Positions 17,787-26,886 are shown, numbered from the stretch's first letter. The stretch: DNA of 64,000 bases from Lacibacter cauensis (GCF_007830055.1 NZ_VLLE01000004.1:649248-713247), one strand, 5' to 3'. Notes: a model not told the origin generated them from the letters alone. Program-made: numbers and translations.

Positions 17787-17808
17787 TCTGCAAAACTGGT
17801 ATGCATTA

Positions 17809-18168
17809 TTACAACCTGCCCAACTCTTTCTTTGTAAACTCGTTTTCTACGTTCCCGGTATTCAACGTGGTAGCAGGTTCAAACAGCAACACATGTACTT
17901 CTTCCTGGGCATTAGGTCTGTGCTCCACGCCTCTTGGTACAACAATAAACTCTCCTTCGTTAAGTGTAATTGTTTTATCACGAAACTCCATATCAAAACT
18001 TCCTTTCACCACATAAAACAATTCATCTTCATGATCATGATGATGCCAGGTGAATGGCCCTTTAAACTTCACCAATTTCACATGTTGTCCGTTTAACTCG
18101 CCTGCAATTTGCGGACTCCAGTAATCGTTAAACAACGTAAATTTTTCGGCAACATTTACTTTTTCCAT
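17809..18168 (-). CDS. Cupin domain protein
   Basis: 119 residues, a single small cupin barrel. The metal-binding motif is seen as WHHHDHEDE (residues 41-49), giving His44, His46 and Glu49, with the second-motif His83 in PRGVEHRP. Such proteins can be metal-dependent enzymes (isomerases, dioxygenases) or binding proteins; nothing narrows it. It sits downstream of the OsmC gene but behind a terminator, so the two are probably separate units. Confidence 0.85.
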   Translation of the reverse strand: MEKVNVAEKFTLFNDYWSPQIAGELNGQHVKLVKFKGPFTWHHHDHEDELFYVVKGSFDMEFRDKTITLNEGEFIVVPRGVEHRPNAQEEVHVLLFEPATTLNTGNVENEFTKKELGRL

Positions 18169-18178
18169 ACTGTAAAAT

Positions 18179-18209
18179 AAAAAAGCCGGTCTTCATTTGA
18201 AAACCGGCT
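18179..18209 (-). terminator. Terminator after the OsmC gene
   Basis: Minus strand: AGCCGGT / ACCGGCT stem with a 12-base loop followed by six T (18184-18179), then the cupin gene begins 11 bp further on. Confidence 0.7.
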
Positions 18210-18229
18210 GCAAAAGAAATTACTATTCA

Positions 18230-18649
18230 TTACGCAACTAATGTTGCAATGCTTGAAATTTCCAGTCCTTGACCTAATAATTTAGAAATAGGGCAGTTTG
18301 CTTCTGCATCCTTTACACACTCCTGGAATTTTGCATCATCAATACCGGGAACTTTCGCCGTTAAGATGAGGTGCGATTTGCTGAGTATGCCATCTACAAA
18401 TGTGATTTCACATTTTGTTTCAAGTTTTTCAGGTGTAAATCCAGCAGCACCTAATACAAAACTCAGTTTCATAACAAAGCAACCAGCATGTGCAGCTGCA
18501 ATCAATTCTTCAGGATTTGTACCAACACCGCTTTCGAAACGGGAAAGGTAAGAATATTGTGTGTTGCTTAAAACGGTGCTTTGTGTTGTAAGCTGTCCGT
18601 TACCTTCTTTACCAGAGCCATTCCAAACGGCTGTTGCATGACGTATCAT
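18230..18649 (-). CDS. OsmC family peroxiredoxin
   Basis: 139 residues, the usual OsmC length. The two redox cysteines are Cys57 (AAAHAGCFVM) and Cys119 (EANCPIS), and Arg37/Glu48 correspond to the conserved active-site residues. These enzymes reduce organic hydroperoxides, probably using dihydrolipoamide. A terminator follows it. Confidence 0.92.
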   Translation of the reverse strand: MIRHATAVWNGSGKEGNGQLTTQSTVLSNTQYSYLSRFESGVGTNPEELIAAAHAGCFVMKLSFVLGAAGFTPEKLETKCEITFVDGILSKSHLILTAKVPGIDDAKFQECVKDAEANCPISKLLGQGLEISSIATLVA

Positions 18650-18727
18650 AGTTTGTAATTTTTTGTTTGAGGTGGTAAAACTAAAAGAAAATTACATTCG
18701 GCGTTGTGCGATTTGTTGAAACTTTTG

Positions 18728-19840
18728 TTATGCTTTCTTTTGCCAATGTACGCCCCTTTGCTGCAGATGATTGAGCACAAAATCGAAACATGCTTTGTTG
18801 TGCCCGATGAGCTCGGGAGGAAAAACGCCCTTTTCTGTAAACATTTGCTGTGCCATCAACTGCACAGCTCCGGTACAGGCATAACCTGTTGTACGGGCCA
18901 TCGACGAAATACCTGTAGCAGCATCATACTTATCGAATAAGTGGTATTCAACAGTTTGCCCATCACCATGCACAAGCACTTTCATGACTGTTAATTCTTC
19001 TTCTGTTTCGCCCAGCTTCCATTGATCAATCAATAGTTGTGATGTGAATTGCAGCGGCGAAATCTCAGTTCCATTAACCACTCTTTTTTCTTCGCTGAAA
19101 AACCCGGCTTGTTGCAAGGCCACAATCAAATCTACATGACCGGGATAGCGTAAGGTTTTTTCTATTTGAGTAGGAATATGCGGCATGGTAAACAACAACG
19201 AACGCAAACCATCGGTATTAAATGCTTCCAATGTGCCCACTTCATCAAACTGCATCATTTCCCTGTCGGTTAAAGCTGGTTTGGTTACAAGCACCCCATT
19301 TTCTTTTAAACGTGCAGGCCTTGTGTATTCTTCCATTACATCAATGGGCGAAAAAGGTGCTTTGTACAAAAACGGCGGTTGCGGATGCAGTGGCAATCCG
19401 CCCACATAAATTTCAAACTTGTCAACCTTCATTTCAGCATTGTAGCGCCCAATGATCCAGTTGCTCATACCCGGCGCCACACCACAATCAACAATGGCCG
19501 TTACATTTTTTTCTTTCGCCAACGCATCCAACTGCAATGCATCTTCCGGAAAAAATGAAATATCGGCCACATTTTTACCGGCATTAATCACAGCTTTCAA
19601 TGTTTCAAAACCCATAAAGCCGGGCACCGCTGTTACCACCATATCAAAACCCGACAGCAGCGTTGCGTATGCAGCTGTGTTGCGTAAATCTGCAAGCTGT
19701 GTTTTAATCTTATTATCACGTTGTTGCAGCAATGCAAGGTTTTGTTCATTAACATCAAAAGAAGTTACCTCAAAAGTGGTGGCAAGATCAAGCGCAATGG
19801 CACGGCCTACCATACCGGCTCCTAAAACAGCAATCAGCAT
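18728..19840 (-). CDS. Saccharopine dehydrogenase-like oxidoreductase
   Basis: 370 residues from ATG 19840; the frame can be opened by a TTG at 19849 but ATG 19840 begins the first strand of a Rossmann fold (MLIAVLGAGMVGRAIA). The NAD(P) domain (1-125) is followed by the saccharopine dehydrogenase C-terminal domain with the DCGVAPGMSNW segment. Likely a saccharopine or related imine dehydrogenase of lysine metabolism, though family members also act on other opine-like substrates. Divergent from pnuC. A CATCTTTG box lies about 17 nt upstream (minus strand, 19865-19858). Confidence 0.82.
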   Translation of the reverse strand: MLIAVLGAGMVGRAIALDLATTFEVTSFDVNEQNLALLQQRDNKIKTQLADLRNTAAYATLLSGFDMVVTAVPGFMGFETLKAVINAGKNVADISFFPEDALQLDALAKEKNVTAIVDCGVAPGMSNWIIGRYNAEMKVDKFEIYVGGLPLHPQPPFLYKAPFSPIDVMEEYTRPARLKENGVLVTKPALTDREMMQFDEVGTLEAFNTDGLRSLLFTMPHIPTQIEKTLRYPGHVDLIVALQQAGFFSEEKRVVNGTEISPLQFTSQLLIDQWKLGETEEELTVMKVLVHGDGQTVEYHLFDKYDAATGISSMARTTGYACTGAVQLMAQQMFTEKGVFPPELIGHNKACFDFVLNHLQQRGVHWQKKA

Positions 19841-19905
19841 AACAATCAAAATTTCTGCAAAGATGTATGAAAAGTTTTTGCAGCGTAAAAATGAAAATTT
19901 ACCCT

Positions 19906-19913
19906 CATTTTTG
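19906..19913 (+). promoter_or_regulatory. -7 box of pnuC (leaderless start)
   Basis: CATTTTTG (one mismatch to TAnnTTTG) ends exactly 4 nt before ATG 19918. A TTG at 19878-19880 is 25 bp upstream, longer than ideal. Confidence 0.4.
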
Positions 19914-19917
19914 AAGC

Positions 19918-20538
19918 ATGATAGAAACGGTATGGCAGCAGTTTTTAACAGGTATGCAGCAAACTACCTGGTACGAATATGTTGCTGTTGTAAGTGGCAT
20001 TGTAAGTGTTTGGTACAGCCGAAAAGAAAATATCCTTGTTTATCCTACAGGATTGGCGAGTACCATTATCTATATTTACCTCAGTTATAAGTACCACCTG
20101 CTGGGCGAGGCTGCGGTAAATATCTACTATACCGTTATGAGTTTGTACGGCTGGTGGTTGTGGGCCTTAAAGGATAATGCACAACATCATCTTGTTTCGA
20201 TCAGTTTTTCCAACAGGCGTTGGTGGGTTTATCAGCTTTTGTTTTTTGCGGCTTTTTATGTTACGCTTTTTGTTTGCCTCACTTTTTTAAAAAATGGTTT
20301 TTATCCCGGTGCTATTCCATGGGCCGATGCACTTGCTGCAGGTTCTGCCTTTACCGGAATGTGGTTGATGGCTAAGAAAAAAGTAGAAAGCTGGTATTGG
20401 TGGCTTGTAACGAACATTACGTCCATTCCGTTGTATTTTGTAAAGGGATTGGTTTTTACGAGCGTTTATTATGCAGTATTACTGGTAATGGCGTTTTTTG
20501 GATTAGCAGAATGGAAGAAAAGGGTAAAATTACGATAG
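19918..20538 (+). CDS. pnuC: PnuC-type nicotinamide riboside transporter
   Basis: 206 residues, about seven membrane segments, a facilitator of vitamin uptake. Family motifs: the early WYEYVAVVSGIVSVWYSRKEN-like segment (split around GIVSVWYSRKEN), YPTGLAS, AVNIYYTVMSLYGWWLW and late VTNITSIPLYFVKGL. A NadR-type kinase follows 49 bp later, which supports nicotinamide riboside as substrate: the kinase phosphorylates the imported molecule and traps it. PnuT (thiamine) members look similar, but the kinase partner argues against that. Confidence 0.88.
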   Translation: MIETVWQQFLTGMQQTTWYEYVAVVSGIVSVWYSRKENILVYPTGLASTIIYIYLSYKYHLLGEAAVNIYYTVMSLYGWWLWALKDNAQHHLVSISFSNRRWWVYQLLFFAAFYVTLFVCLTFLKNGFYPGAIPWADALAAGSAFTGMWLMAKKKVESWYWWLVTNITSIPLYFVKGLVFTSVYYAVLLVMAFFGLAEWKKRVKLR

Positions 20539-20549
20539 CAGTATTCCCA

Positions 20550-20579
20550 TTGTCTGGTATTCAATCACCACTTATTTTG
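20550..20579 (+). promoter_or_regulatory. Possible internal promoter before the NadR-like gene
   Basis: TTG 20550-20552, 19-bp spacer, TTATTTTG 20572-20579 (one mismatch), 8 nt before ATG 20588. Confidence 0.35.
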
Positions 20580-20587
20580 CACGCTTT

Positions 20588-21127
20588 ATGGCTCACCCAA
20601 AACGTATTGTATTACTCGGACCGGAATCAACAGGCAAGTCTTACTTAAGCGAACAGCTGGCAAAGCATTATAATGCCGTTTGGTGCCCGGAGTATGCACG
20701 TGAATATTTATTGCTTTTAGGCCGTCCTTATACGGCCGATGATCTGTTGATTATTGCACAAAACCAGGTAGAACTTTCCAACAAATACATTCAGGATGCA
20801 ATTGAAAAAAACGCCAAAGCTGTTTTTTTCGATACGGATATGCATGTAATGAAAGTGTGGAGCGAAGTAGTGTTTGGTGCCTGCGATCCCTGGATTATTG
20901 ATCAGTTGCAACAACAACAAACCGACTTTTACCTGCTTTGCAAACCAGATATTCCGTGGGTACAGGATGAGCTTCGTGAATATCCCGAACAGGAAGTACG
21001 GGATGATTTGTTTTCGATTTATGAAGAGCAGATGCAGCAACAAACAACTCCGTGGGCTGTTGTTTCAGGCGCACACGAGGTGCGGCTGCAAAACGCAATT
21101 GAAGCAGTTCGTCATTTATTTGGCTGA
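20588..21127 (+). CDS. NadR-type nicotinamide riboside kinase-like ATPase
   Basis: 179 residues, an AAA_28/NadR C-terminal-type P-loop kinase. Walker A is LLGPESTGKSYL (residues 9-20), followed by the family's PEYAREYL segment and the FFDTDMHVMKVW Walker B region. It lacks the adenylyltransferase and repressor domains of full-length NadR. With pnuC it would salvage nicotinamide riboside into NMN. Its last 12 bp overlap the convergent mtgA gene. Confidence 0.85.
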   Translation: MAHPKRIVLLGPESTGKSYLSEQLAKHYNAVWCPEYAREYLLLLGRPYTADDLLIIAQNQVELSNKYIQDAIEKNAKAVFFDTDMHVMKVWSEVVFGACDPWIIDQLQQQQTDFYLLCKPDIPWVQDELREYPEQEVRDDLFSIYEEQMQQQTTPWAVVSGAHEVRLQNAIEAVRHLFG

Positions 21128-21886
21128 TCGTTTTTTCTTCGCTGGTTTTGCTTCGGCAGGTACATCATCACGAATAAGCTGTTGCACATCGGCATCTCCT
21201 TCCAGGTTATTCATTTGCCGTATTACCCAAGGCGTTCTTGCACGTACTGCTACCGATAAAGGCTTTACGGTATACTTTTTAGGATTACGCAACGATGCCG
21301 CAATTTGTGCAGCCTCTAAACGTGTAAGATTTTTTGCAGGCTTATTGTAAAACTGTTGCGCCGCTGCTTCTATACCGTATACACCTTTGCCCATTTCAAC
21401 AACATTCAAATACACTTCAAGTATCCGTTTCTTTCCCCAGATCCATTCAATCATTTTGGTGAAATAAACCTCCAACCCTTTCCGAAACCAGCTTCTGCCC
21501 TGCCACAAAAAAACATTCTTGGCTGTTTGTTGCGATAAAGTAGATGCTCCCCGTACACGGTTGGGCTTTTTTTCGTTGTGCTTCATCGCTTTTTCAATCA
21601 GCTTCCAATCAAAGCCGGCATGGTCGGGAAAAAGCTGATCCTCTTCTGCAATAACAGCCAGTCGTGCATTGCTGCCCATTTCCTCAATAGCAATATAATC
21701 CCGCTTCAACCCCTCACCTGTAACCAAACTTACAAGCTGAGTAATGGTAAAGGGCGGGTTCACCCATTTAAGTACAATGATGTAAATAAACTGTGCAATA
21801 AAAAGAAACAGGAACACACGTTTTAAAAAACGAAAACTTCGTTGCCAGAAAGAGGAGTTGGTGGAATTGGATTTCTTCGCTGCCAT
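21116..21886 (-). CDS. mtgA: Monofunctional peptidoglycan transglycosylase
   Basis: 256 residues. One N-terminal membrane anchor (about 20-37) then a GT51 domain that polymerises lipid II into glycan strands. Seen: the catalytic Glu in EEDQLFPDHAGFDW, the RGASTLSQQTAKNVFLW motif and the late KKRILEVYLNVVEMG motif. The Lys/Ala-rich tail is dispensable. It follows the exported unknown gene by 14 bp; a TATATTG box 5 nt upstream of the start on the minus strand could give an additional leaderless start. Confidence 0.93.
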   Translation of the reverse strand: MAAKKSNSTNSSFWQRSFRFLKRVFLFLFIAQFIYIIVLKWVNPPFTITQLVSLVTGEGLKRDYIAIEEMGSNARLAVIAEEDQLFPDHAGFDWKLIEKAMKHNEKKPNRVRGASTLSQQTAKNVFLWQGRSWFRKGLEVYFTKMIEWIWGKKRILEVYLNVVEMGKGVYGIEAAAQQFYNKPAKNLTRLEAAQIAASLRNPKKYTVKPLSVAVRARTPWVIRQMNNLEGDADVQQLIRDDVPAEAKPAKKKRSAK

Positions 21887-21900
21887 GCTTGCAATATACG

Positions 21901-22422
21901 TTACTGATTTTTTTCGGGCACTTTTTCCGGCGGGTAAAAATCAAGCATTTGCAAATCGTATTTCGATCCTATCCGGTAACGCTTATTGGTTTTAAAAATC
22001 AGCTGCTGCAAATTGTACAGTACCACGGGTATGTACACAAGTCCAACACCCGATAAAAGCGAACGTGTAAATGGTTCTCCACTTATTACCAGCCCTGCCG
22101 TAAAGAGTGGAATACCGGCATTCGTCAGCAAAAATGTTTTACCATCAACCGGTATAATACGGTGTCGCCCTTTTTGCTTTTTATATACAACAGCCACATC
22201 ACGCATATGAATGCCGCCTTCCGAAAAATAAATACTGTCTTTTTGAATAAGATAAATAACACCGGTGTAACGCATACCCAGTTTTGTTTGCAGCGTTATC
22301 AGCGAACCTTCTTTGTACCGTTTATGCGAAACACCATTTTTACGCAGCACCAGTTCATTAAACTGGGCCGATGCAGCCACCGTACTTAACAACAATAAAA
22401 AGAGTAGAATTTTTGATTTCAT
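21901..22422 (-). CDS. Exported protein of unknown function
   Basis: 173 residues with a clear signal peptide (MKSKILLFLLLLSTVAASAQ). The mature part has short strands and two hydrophobic stretches near 100-115 and 124-142. I recognise no family. It lies 14 bp upstream of mtgA on the same strand and is probably co-transcribed, so a cell-envelope role is plausible but unproven. Confidence 0.7.
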   Translation of the reverse strand: MKSKILLFLLLLSTVAASAQFNELVLRKNGVSHKRYKEGSLITLQTKLGMRYTGVIYLIQKDSIYFSEGGIHMRDVAVVYKKQKGRHRIIPVDGKTFLLTNAGIPLFTAGLVISGEPFTRSLLSGVGLVYIPVVLYNLQQLIFKTNKRYRIGSKYDLQMLDFYPPEKVPEKNQ

Positions 22423-22479
22423 GTATTACTCTCAAAACAACTGCACAAAATTGAAAATGTTTGTTAAGAACTGTACAAT

Positions 22480-23121
22480 TTAAACCGTCTTTCCCTGTTT
22501 GTAAACCAGTAAACCAACAATCAGCAGCACCCCAAACACAATCAACATCAGGCCCGATATTTTATTGATGATGCTGATGGTTTTTAAAGTAAGCCGGTTA
22601 CGCAGTTTATTAGCCAGGAAAACTTTCAGCAGATCGAACAGGAAAACGAGCGATAAACAGGAGGCAAATGTTGCAATACGTTCATTTACCGGCATGGTAA
22701 TAAAAGCAGTTGCCCAGGTAAACCAAAAAGCAATTACACTTGGGTTGAGCGTGTTCATAAAATAACCGGCAAAGAAAATGCGCACAAAATCGCCGGTACT
22801 CCGTTTCATTTCCATACCATCGCCGGTATCGCTCAGTTTAATTTTTTTAAAGAAAAGAAAATAAATACCTAAGCCTATCAGCAAACAACTGCCGCCAACG
22901 CCAATTACTTTTTCGAAACGCAGTAAACGGTTAAACAGTTCGGTAAAAATATTACTGATGAGTACCAGTGTAAGATCGCTGGCCGATACGCCCACAACAA
23001 ATGAAAGTCCGCCTTTGTGCCCGTTATTGATACTTTGCTTGATGATGGAAAAAATAACCGGGCCCATACTGATGGACAGCAATAATCCAAGCGCCAAACC
23101 TTTAATGATTGCTTCGGTCAT
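22480..23121 (-). CDS. LysE family amino acid exporter
   Basis: 213 residues with six hydrophobic segments. The first segment ALGLLLSISMGPVIFSIIKQ matches the conserved GP motif of LysE/RhtB exporters, and GYFMNTLNPSVIAFW matches the second motif. These proteins export amino acids or related metabolites across the inner membrane; the substrate cannot be told. It lies downstream of the GH3 gene but separated by a terminator. Confidence 0.88.
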   Translation of the reverse strand: MTEAIIKGLALGLLLSISMGPVIFSIIKQSINNGHKGGLSFVVGVSASDLTLVLISNIFTELFNRLLRFEKVIGVGGSCLLIGLGIYFLFFKKIKLSDTGDGMEMKRSTGDFVRIFFAGYFMNTLNPSVIAFWFTWATAFITMPVNERIATFASCLSLVFLFDLLKVFLANKLRNRLTLKTISIINKISGLMLIVFGVLLIVGLLVYKQGKTV

Positions 23122-23206
23122 TTACAGGGAATTAAACAGCCTACAAGAGTGTGTGAATGTACTTTGATTTTCTTAGAGTTCGGTTATTACATTGTAAAAG
23201 GAAAAC

Positions 23207-23236
23207 AAAAGCGCAGAGGATACCCTCTGCGCTTTT
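23207..23236 (-). terminator. Terminator after the GH3 gene
   Basis: Stem GCGCAGAGG / CCTCTGCGC (23211-23219, 23224-23232) with four-base loop, flanked by AAAA and TTTT so it can act on either strand; position fits the end of the GH3 gene. Confidence 0.8.
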
Positions 23237-23256
23237 TCAATTTTATACAGTCTTGC

Positions 23257-24783
23257 TTATAGTTTGCCGGTAGTTAAAAACTGTTGCCAGTCGTTAAGCA
23301 TTTTACCTTTCAGTACACGGGGAAATTTATGCTGACCACCTACTTTTCCTTTTAGCTTCATAAATTCCATAAACGTTGATTCGGGTAAAATATCGAGGAA
23401 TACTTCTTTCAACGCACTGCCACGTTCAACAGCATAATCATCATTAATTTCTTTCAGTGCTTCATCAATGCGTATACGCAATTCTTCTGCATTTGCATGA
23501 TCATCGCAGGCAACATACCAATGGTGTGCAAAGAAATTTCCGTACGGCTCACCAACAACGGTGTACTCAGGAATAGACAAATTCAATTCTTCACTCACCA
23601 CCTGCACAGCTTTGTTCATGTTATCGACACTCAGGTGTTCGCCTACCAGCGACAGGAAATGTTTGGTACGTCCGGTAATAATGATTTCGCACTGTTCTTT
23701 ATTGGTAAAACGAATGGTATCGCCAATGAGATAACGCCAGGTTCCAGCACTTGTGCTTATCAGCAATGCATAATCTTTTCCTTCTTCCACTTCGTGGATC
23801 ATCAATGCTTCAGCATCGGGTTTAATGTTGCCATCTGCATCAAAATTCTTATCCTCAAAAGGAACAAACTCATGGAAAATGTGTTCGTTGGTAACCAGCT
23901 TCATGCCTTCTGCATCCTGCCTGCTTTGGTAAGCAATAAAGCCTTCGCTTGCCAAATAGGTTTCAATATAAATAAGCGGTTTGCTGATGAGTTTTTCAAA
24001 ACCATGTTTATACGGCTCGAACGATACACCACCGTGTACAAAGAATGCAAGGTTGGGCCAGATATCGTGAATGGATTTAAGCTGGTAACGCTCAATAATC
24101 ATTTCCATACACATCTGTATCCACGCAGGTACACCTACTACAAAACCAATATCCCAGTTGGGTGCTTGCTCTACAATAAAATCAAGTTTCTTATTCCAAT
24201 CTTTTGTTTTGGCAATTTCTTTACCGGGCTTGTAAAACGGCGTAAACCAGAACGGCATTTTCTTAGCAGTAATCCCACTTAAGTCGCCGGCATAATAACC
24301 CGGCCCTTTCTGTAAATCGGTACTGCCGCCCAACATCAGCCAGCCTTTACTTACACTGCGTACCGGTAAGTTTTCGTACGTACGCAACGTGAGCAGTTGT
24401 TTGATCATCACAATGCGATTGCCACTCATCAGATCGCTGGTAATGGGAATGTATTTACTTGCTGCTTCGCTGGTACCGGAGCTGAGTGCGAAAAACTTGA
24501 TCTTGCCCGGCCAGCAAACATCGGTTGCGCCCTGCAAGGTTTTATGCCACCAGTTATTATAAATTTTGTTGTAATCGTGTATAGGTACCAACTCCTGGAA
24601 ACGTTTTCCAATGTGGCGGTTGTGCAATATTTCGTCGAAATGGTATTGCTGACCGAATTCGGTATGCTTCGCCTTTTTCAACAGCTTTTTCAGCGCTTTT
24701 ATTTGCTGACGCTTGGGTGAATTAACAGGCAGATTGAGCGCCTTGCTCAACGACTTCGGAAGTTTAATTTCGATTAATGACAT
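23257..24783 (-). CDS. GH3 family acyl-adenylate/amido synthetase-like protein
   Basis: 508 residues of the GH3 auxin-responsive promoter family. In plants these enzymes adenylate a carboxylic acid and conjugate it to an amino acid. Seen: ALSSGTSEAASKYIPIT (P-loop-like, near 103-118), YIETYLASEGFIAYQ and the middle GTWRYLIGDTIRFTNK motif that precedes the ITGRTKHFLSLVGEHLS hinge region. Bacteroidota carry many such genes, and a role in acyl-amino acid or aryl polyene-like synthesis is only a guess. It lies 38 bp behind the glycosyltransferase fusion gene, with its own -7 box in the gap. Confidence 0.88.
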   Translation of the reverse strand: MSLIEIKLPKSLSKALNLPVNSPKRQQIKALKKLLKKAKHTEFGQQYHFDEILHNRHIGKRFQELVPIHDYNKIYNNWWHKTLQGATDVCWPGKIKFFALSSGTSEAASKYIPITSDLMSGNRIVMIKQLLTLRTYENLPVRSVSKGWLMLGGSTDLQKGPGYYAGDLSGITAKKMPFWFTPFYKPGKEIAKTKDWNKKLDFIVEQAPNWDIGFVVGVPAWIQMCMEMIIERYQLKSIHDIWPNLAFFVHGGVSFEPYKHGFEKLISKPLIYIETYLASEGFIAYQSRQDAEGMKLVTNEHIFHEFVPFEDKNFDADGNIKPDAEALMIHEVEEGKDYALLISTSAGTWRYLIGDTIRFTNKEQCEIIITGRTKHFLSLVGEHLSVDNMNKAVQVVSEELNLSIPEYTVVGEPYGNFFAHHWYVACDDHANAEELRIRIDEALKEINDDYAVERGSALKEVFLDILPESTFMEFMKLKGKVGGQHKFPRVLKGKMLNDWQQFLTTGKL

Positions 24784-24802
24784 GCTTACCGTTCAGTAAC
24801 GA

Positions 24803-24810
24803 CAAATGTA
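24803..24810 (-). promoter_or_regulatory. -7 box upstream of the GH3 gene
   Basis: TACATTTG on the minus strand (24810-24803), an exact TAnnTTTG, 19 nt before the start codon. No good -33 TTG was seen. Confidence 0.4.
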
Positions 24811-24821
24811 GCAACTCAACG

Positions 24822-26759
24822 CTACTTATTGCCTAATTTTTGATAATTTGTAAAGATGGTTGCAAGGTCATACTGCGGCTCGTATTCCTTCGCATACCAC
24901 TCATCTGCCATCAACAAACCTTCTTTTTTCAGTTTGGATGCATGATGCGGCATACCTGCCGGGCCCAGTACCGAAGGCCGCAATGTTGGCAACTGTTTAC
25001 GCAGAGTTGAATAACCAATCCACGTTTTAGTACCAATCAATACAGCAAAGCTTTGCTTTAATAAACCCAGCGGCTGCCTGTTGGTGATGAAATGCACCGG
25101 AAAACTCAGCAAAAACAACAATGCCGTGCTGATGTCGATAAGGCGTTTCAGCCGCAGGTTAATGGCACTTGCCAGTTGGTATTGCTGACTGTGCAGTACT
25201 TCGCCTGCTTCATTTTTCGAATCGCTGCCGATAATGCTTTCACTTCCGTTGGCGTGTAAACGCAGTTTTACTTTTTTGCCTGCCTGCTCGTACATAGCAA
25301 TAATTTCTGCAAACGACAGATGAGCACTTTCGCACAGTACCAGCTCATTGGCAGGTGTGTTTTGTAACAGCTGCGGTAGCTCTGTTAGGCTGCCCAGTGC
25401 CTGTTGTTCCGCAAGCGGACTTACAAAACCCTGTATGGTTTTACTTCTGCCGTTTTGCTGCAGCAGCTGGTTGATTTTTTGCAAATCGGCTTGTGTACCG
25501 GCAATAATGGAAAAGTAATCTTCTTCATCAATTGCTTTTTCAACTACAGCTGTTTTCAACAAAGCCTGTCGCCACACATACAGCAACATATAACTGAACA
25601 ACGAACCAAGCAACACCATACCTCTCGAAAAGCGATATTCTTCCGGCATCAACGAATACACCGCCAGTATAATGAGCAAAGAAATAAGGCTCGACTGAAA
25701 AAGATTTTTATAGCGAAACTGTTTATCGTACAAACCTGTATAATAACTCACCACTAAAAACAAACCCGAAAAACCAATAAATGATAACCACAGCAGTTTG
25801 TTTTGATACACAATTTCCGGACGGATGAATTGTGTCCACACATATTTCGCCAGCACAAACGATGCAACAATTAATAAAGCATCGAGCAACGGCAAACCAA
25901 CCCGTTGGATAAACCGTTTAATCAAACTTAAAAATGCACGCATCCAGATAGCCGCACTAATGAACGTAGCAAACAACCCTGCACTGGAAGATGAATAATG
26001 CTTCTTAACAAAGCGGCTCATGGCATCGTAAAACATCCGCACATAGTTCACCGATGTTTTTTTGGTGCTTTCGCCTTTAAAATGAAGAATAGAACGTTCG
26101 CTGAAATAGTAGTTCTTATACCCTGCTTCCTGTATGCGGTAGCTGAGATCTACATCTTCGCCGTACATAAAAAAGCTTTCATCGAAACCGCCTGTTTTAT
26201 CCAACACCGCTTTTGGTATAAACATGAACGCACCTGCGAGCACATCCACTACATGATTTTTATGCTCATCAAGATAGCCTAAATGATAACGGCTGAACGT
26301 TTTTGATTTTGGAAACAAAGCAGCAAGTCCGCTAAGTTTATAAAACGAAGTTAACGGCGAAGGAAATGAACGTTTGCTTTCGGGTAAAAAGCGGCCGCTG
26401 CCATCGAGCATGCGAATACCCAATGCACCGGCATCGGTTGTTTGCTTACAAAAGTTGATGCAGGCCGTAAAGCAATCTTCCGGTACAATCGTATCAGGAT
26501 TTAAAAAAAGAATGTATTCGCCGGTGGCCTGCGCAAGCGCCTGGTTACAGGCACGGCCAAAGCCAATATTCTCTTTGTTCCAGCAAAATTGTACCTGCGG
26601 AAATTTTGGTTCGAGGTACGCCCTGCTACCGTCTGTTGATGCATTATCTACCACCCATATTTCGGCCTGCAGCTGTTGCACAGCTTTCTCAACCGAAAGC
26701 AAACACTGCTCAAGGAAATATTTCACATTATAGTTAACAATAATTACCGAAAGCTGCAT
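24822..26759 (-). CDS. GT2 glycosyltransferase fused to membrane/sugar-transferase-like domain
   Basis: 645 residues. Residues 1-250 are a rhamnosyltransferase-like GT2 domain: VVDNAST and LFLNPDTIVPE (nucleotide-sugar binding), then FFMYGEDVDLSYRI. From about 270 to 400 there are five hydrophobic segments, then a Rossmann-like region (VVEKAIDEEDYFSIIAG, LQKINQLL). The last 110 residues look like the end of a polyprenyl-phosphate sugar transferase: LKRLIDISTALLFLLSFP and a IGYSTLRKQLPTLRPSVLG tail, but the catalytic middle (QER and DELPQ loops) is missing. The C-terminal half is therefore probably non-catalytic. Likely role is surface polysaccharide synthesis. Confidence 0.82.
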   Translation of the reverse strand: MQLSVIIVNYNVKYFLEQCLLSVEKAVQQLQAEIWVVDNASTDGSRAYLEPKFPQVQFCWNKENIGFGRACNQALAQATGEYILFLNPDTIVPEDCFTACINFCKQTTDAGALGIRMLDGSGRFLPESKRSFPSPLTSFYKLSGLAALFPKSKTFSRYHLGYLDEHKNHVVDVLAGAFMFIPKAVLDKTGGFDESFFMYGEDVDLSYRIQEAGYKNYYFSERSILHFKGESTKKTSVNYVRMFYDAMSRFVKKHYSSSSAGLFATFISAAIWMRAFLSLIKRFIQRVGLPLLDALLIVASFVLAKYVWTQFIRPEIVYQNKLLWLSFIGFSGLFLVVSYYTGLYDKQFRYKNLFQSSLISLLIILAVYSLMPEEYRFSRGMVLLGSLFSYMLLYVWRQALLKTAVVEKAIDEEDYFSIIAGTQADLQKINQLLQQNGRSKTIQGFVSPLAEQQALGSLTELPQLLQNTPANELVLCESAHLSFAEIIAMYEQAGKKVKLRLHANGSESIIGSDSKNEAGEVLHSQQYQLASAINLRLKRLIDISTALLFLLSFPVHFITNRQPLGLLKQSFAVLIGTKTWIGYSTLRKQLPTLRPSVLGPAGMPHHASKLKKEGLLMADEWYAKEYEPQYDLATIFTNYQKLGNK

Positions 26760-26886
26760 GCCTCCCCAGCCCGAACGGGTGTGTTTGTTGAAGCTGCAAA
26801 ATAGTTCTTCAACCCTGTTATAGCAAAACGATTATCGGAGCCGATGTTTTTTTCGCTCTTCCTACAGGCGATGGGGATGGCCTTCG

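Noticed and set aside
19452-20090. 212-residue plus-strand frame overlapping the saccharopine-like gene and pnuC
   Set aside because: Antisense to one real gene and out of frame with another; Ser/Ala-rich shadow.
23497-24282. 261-residue plus-strand frame opposite the GH3 gene
   Set aside because: Mirrors the GH3 coding region; no start signal and no recognisable domain.
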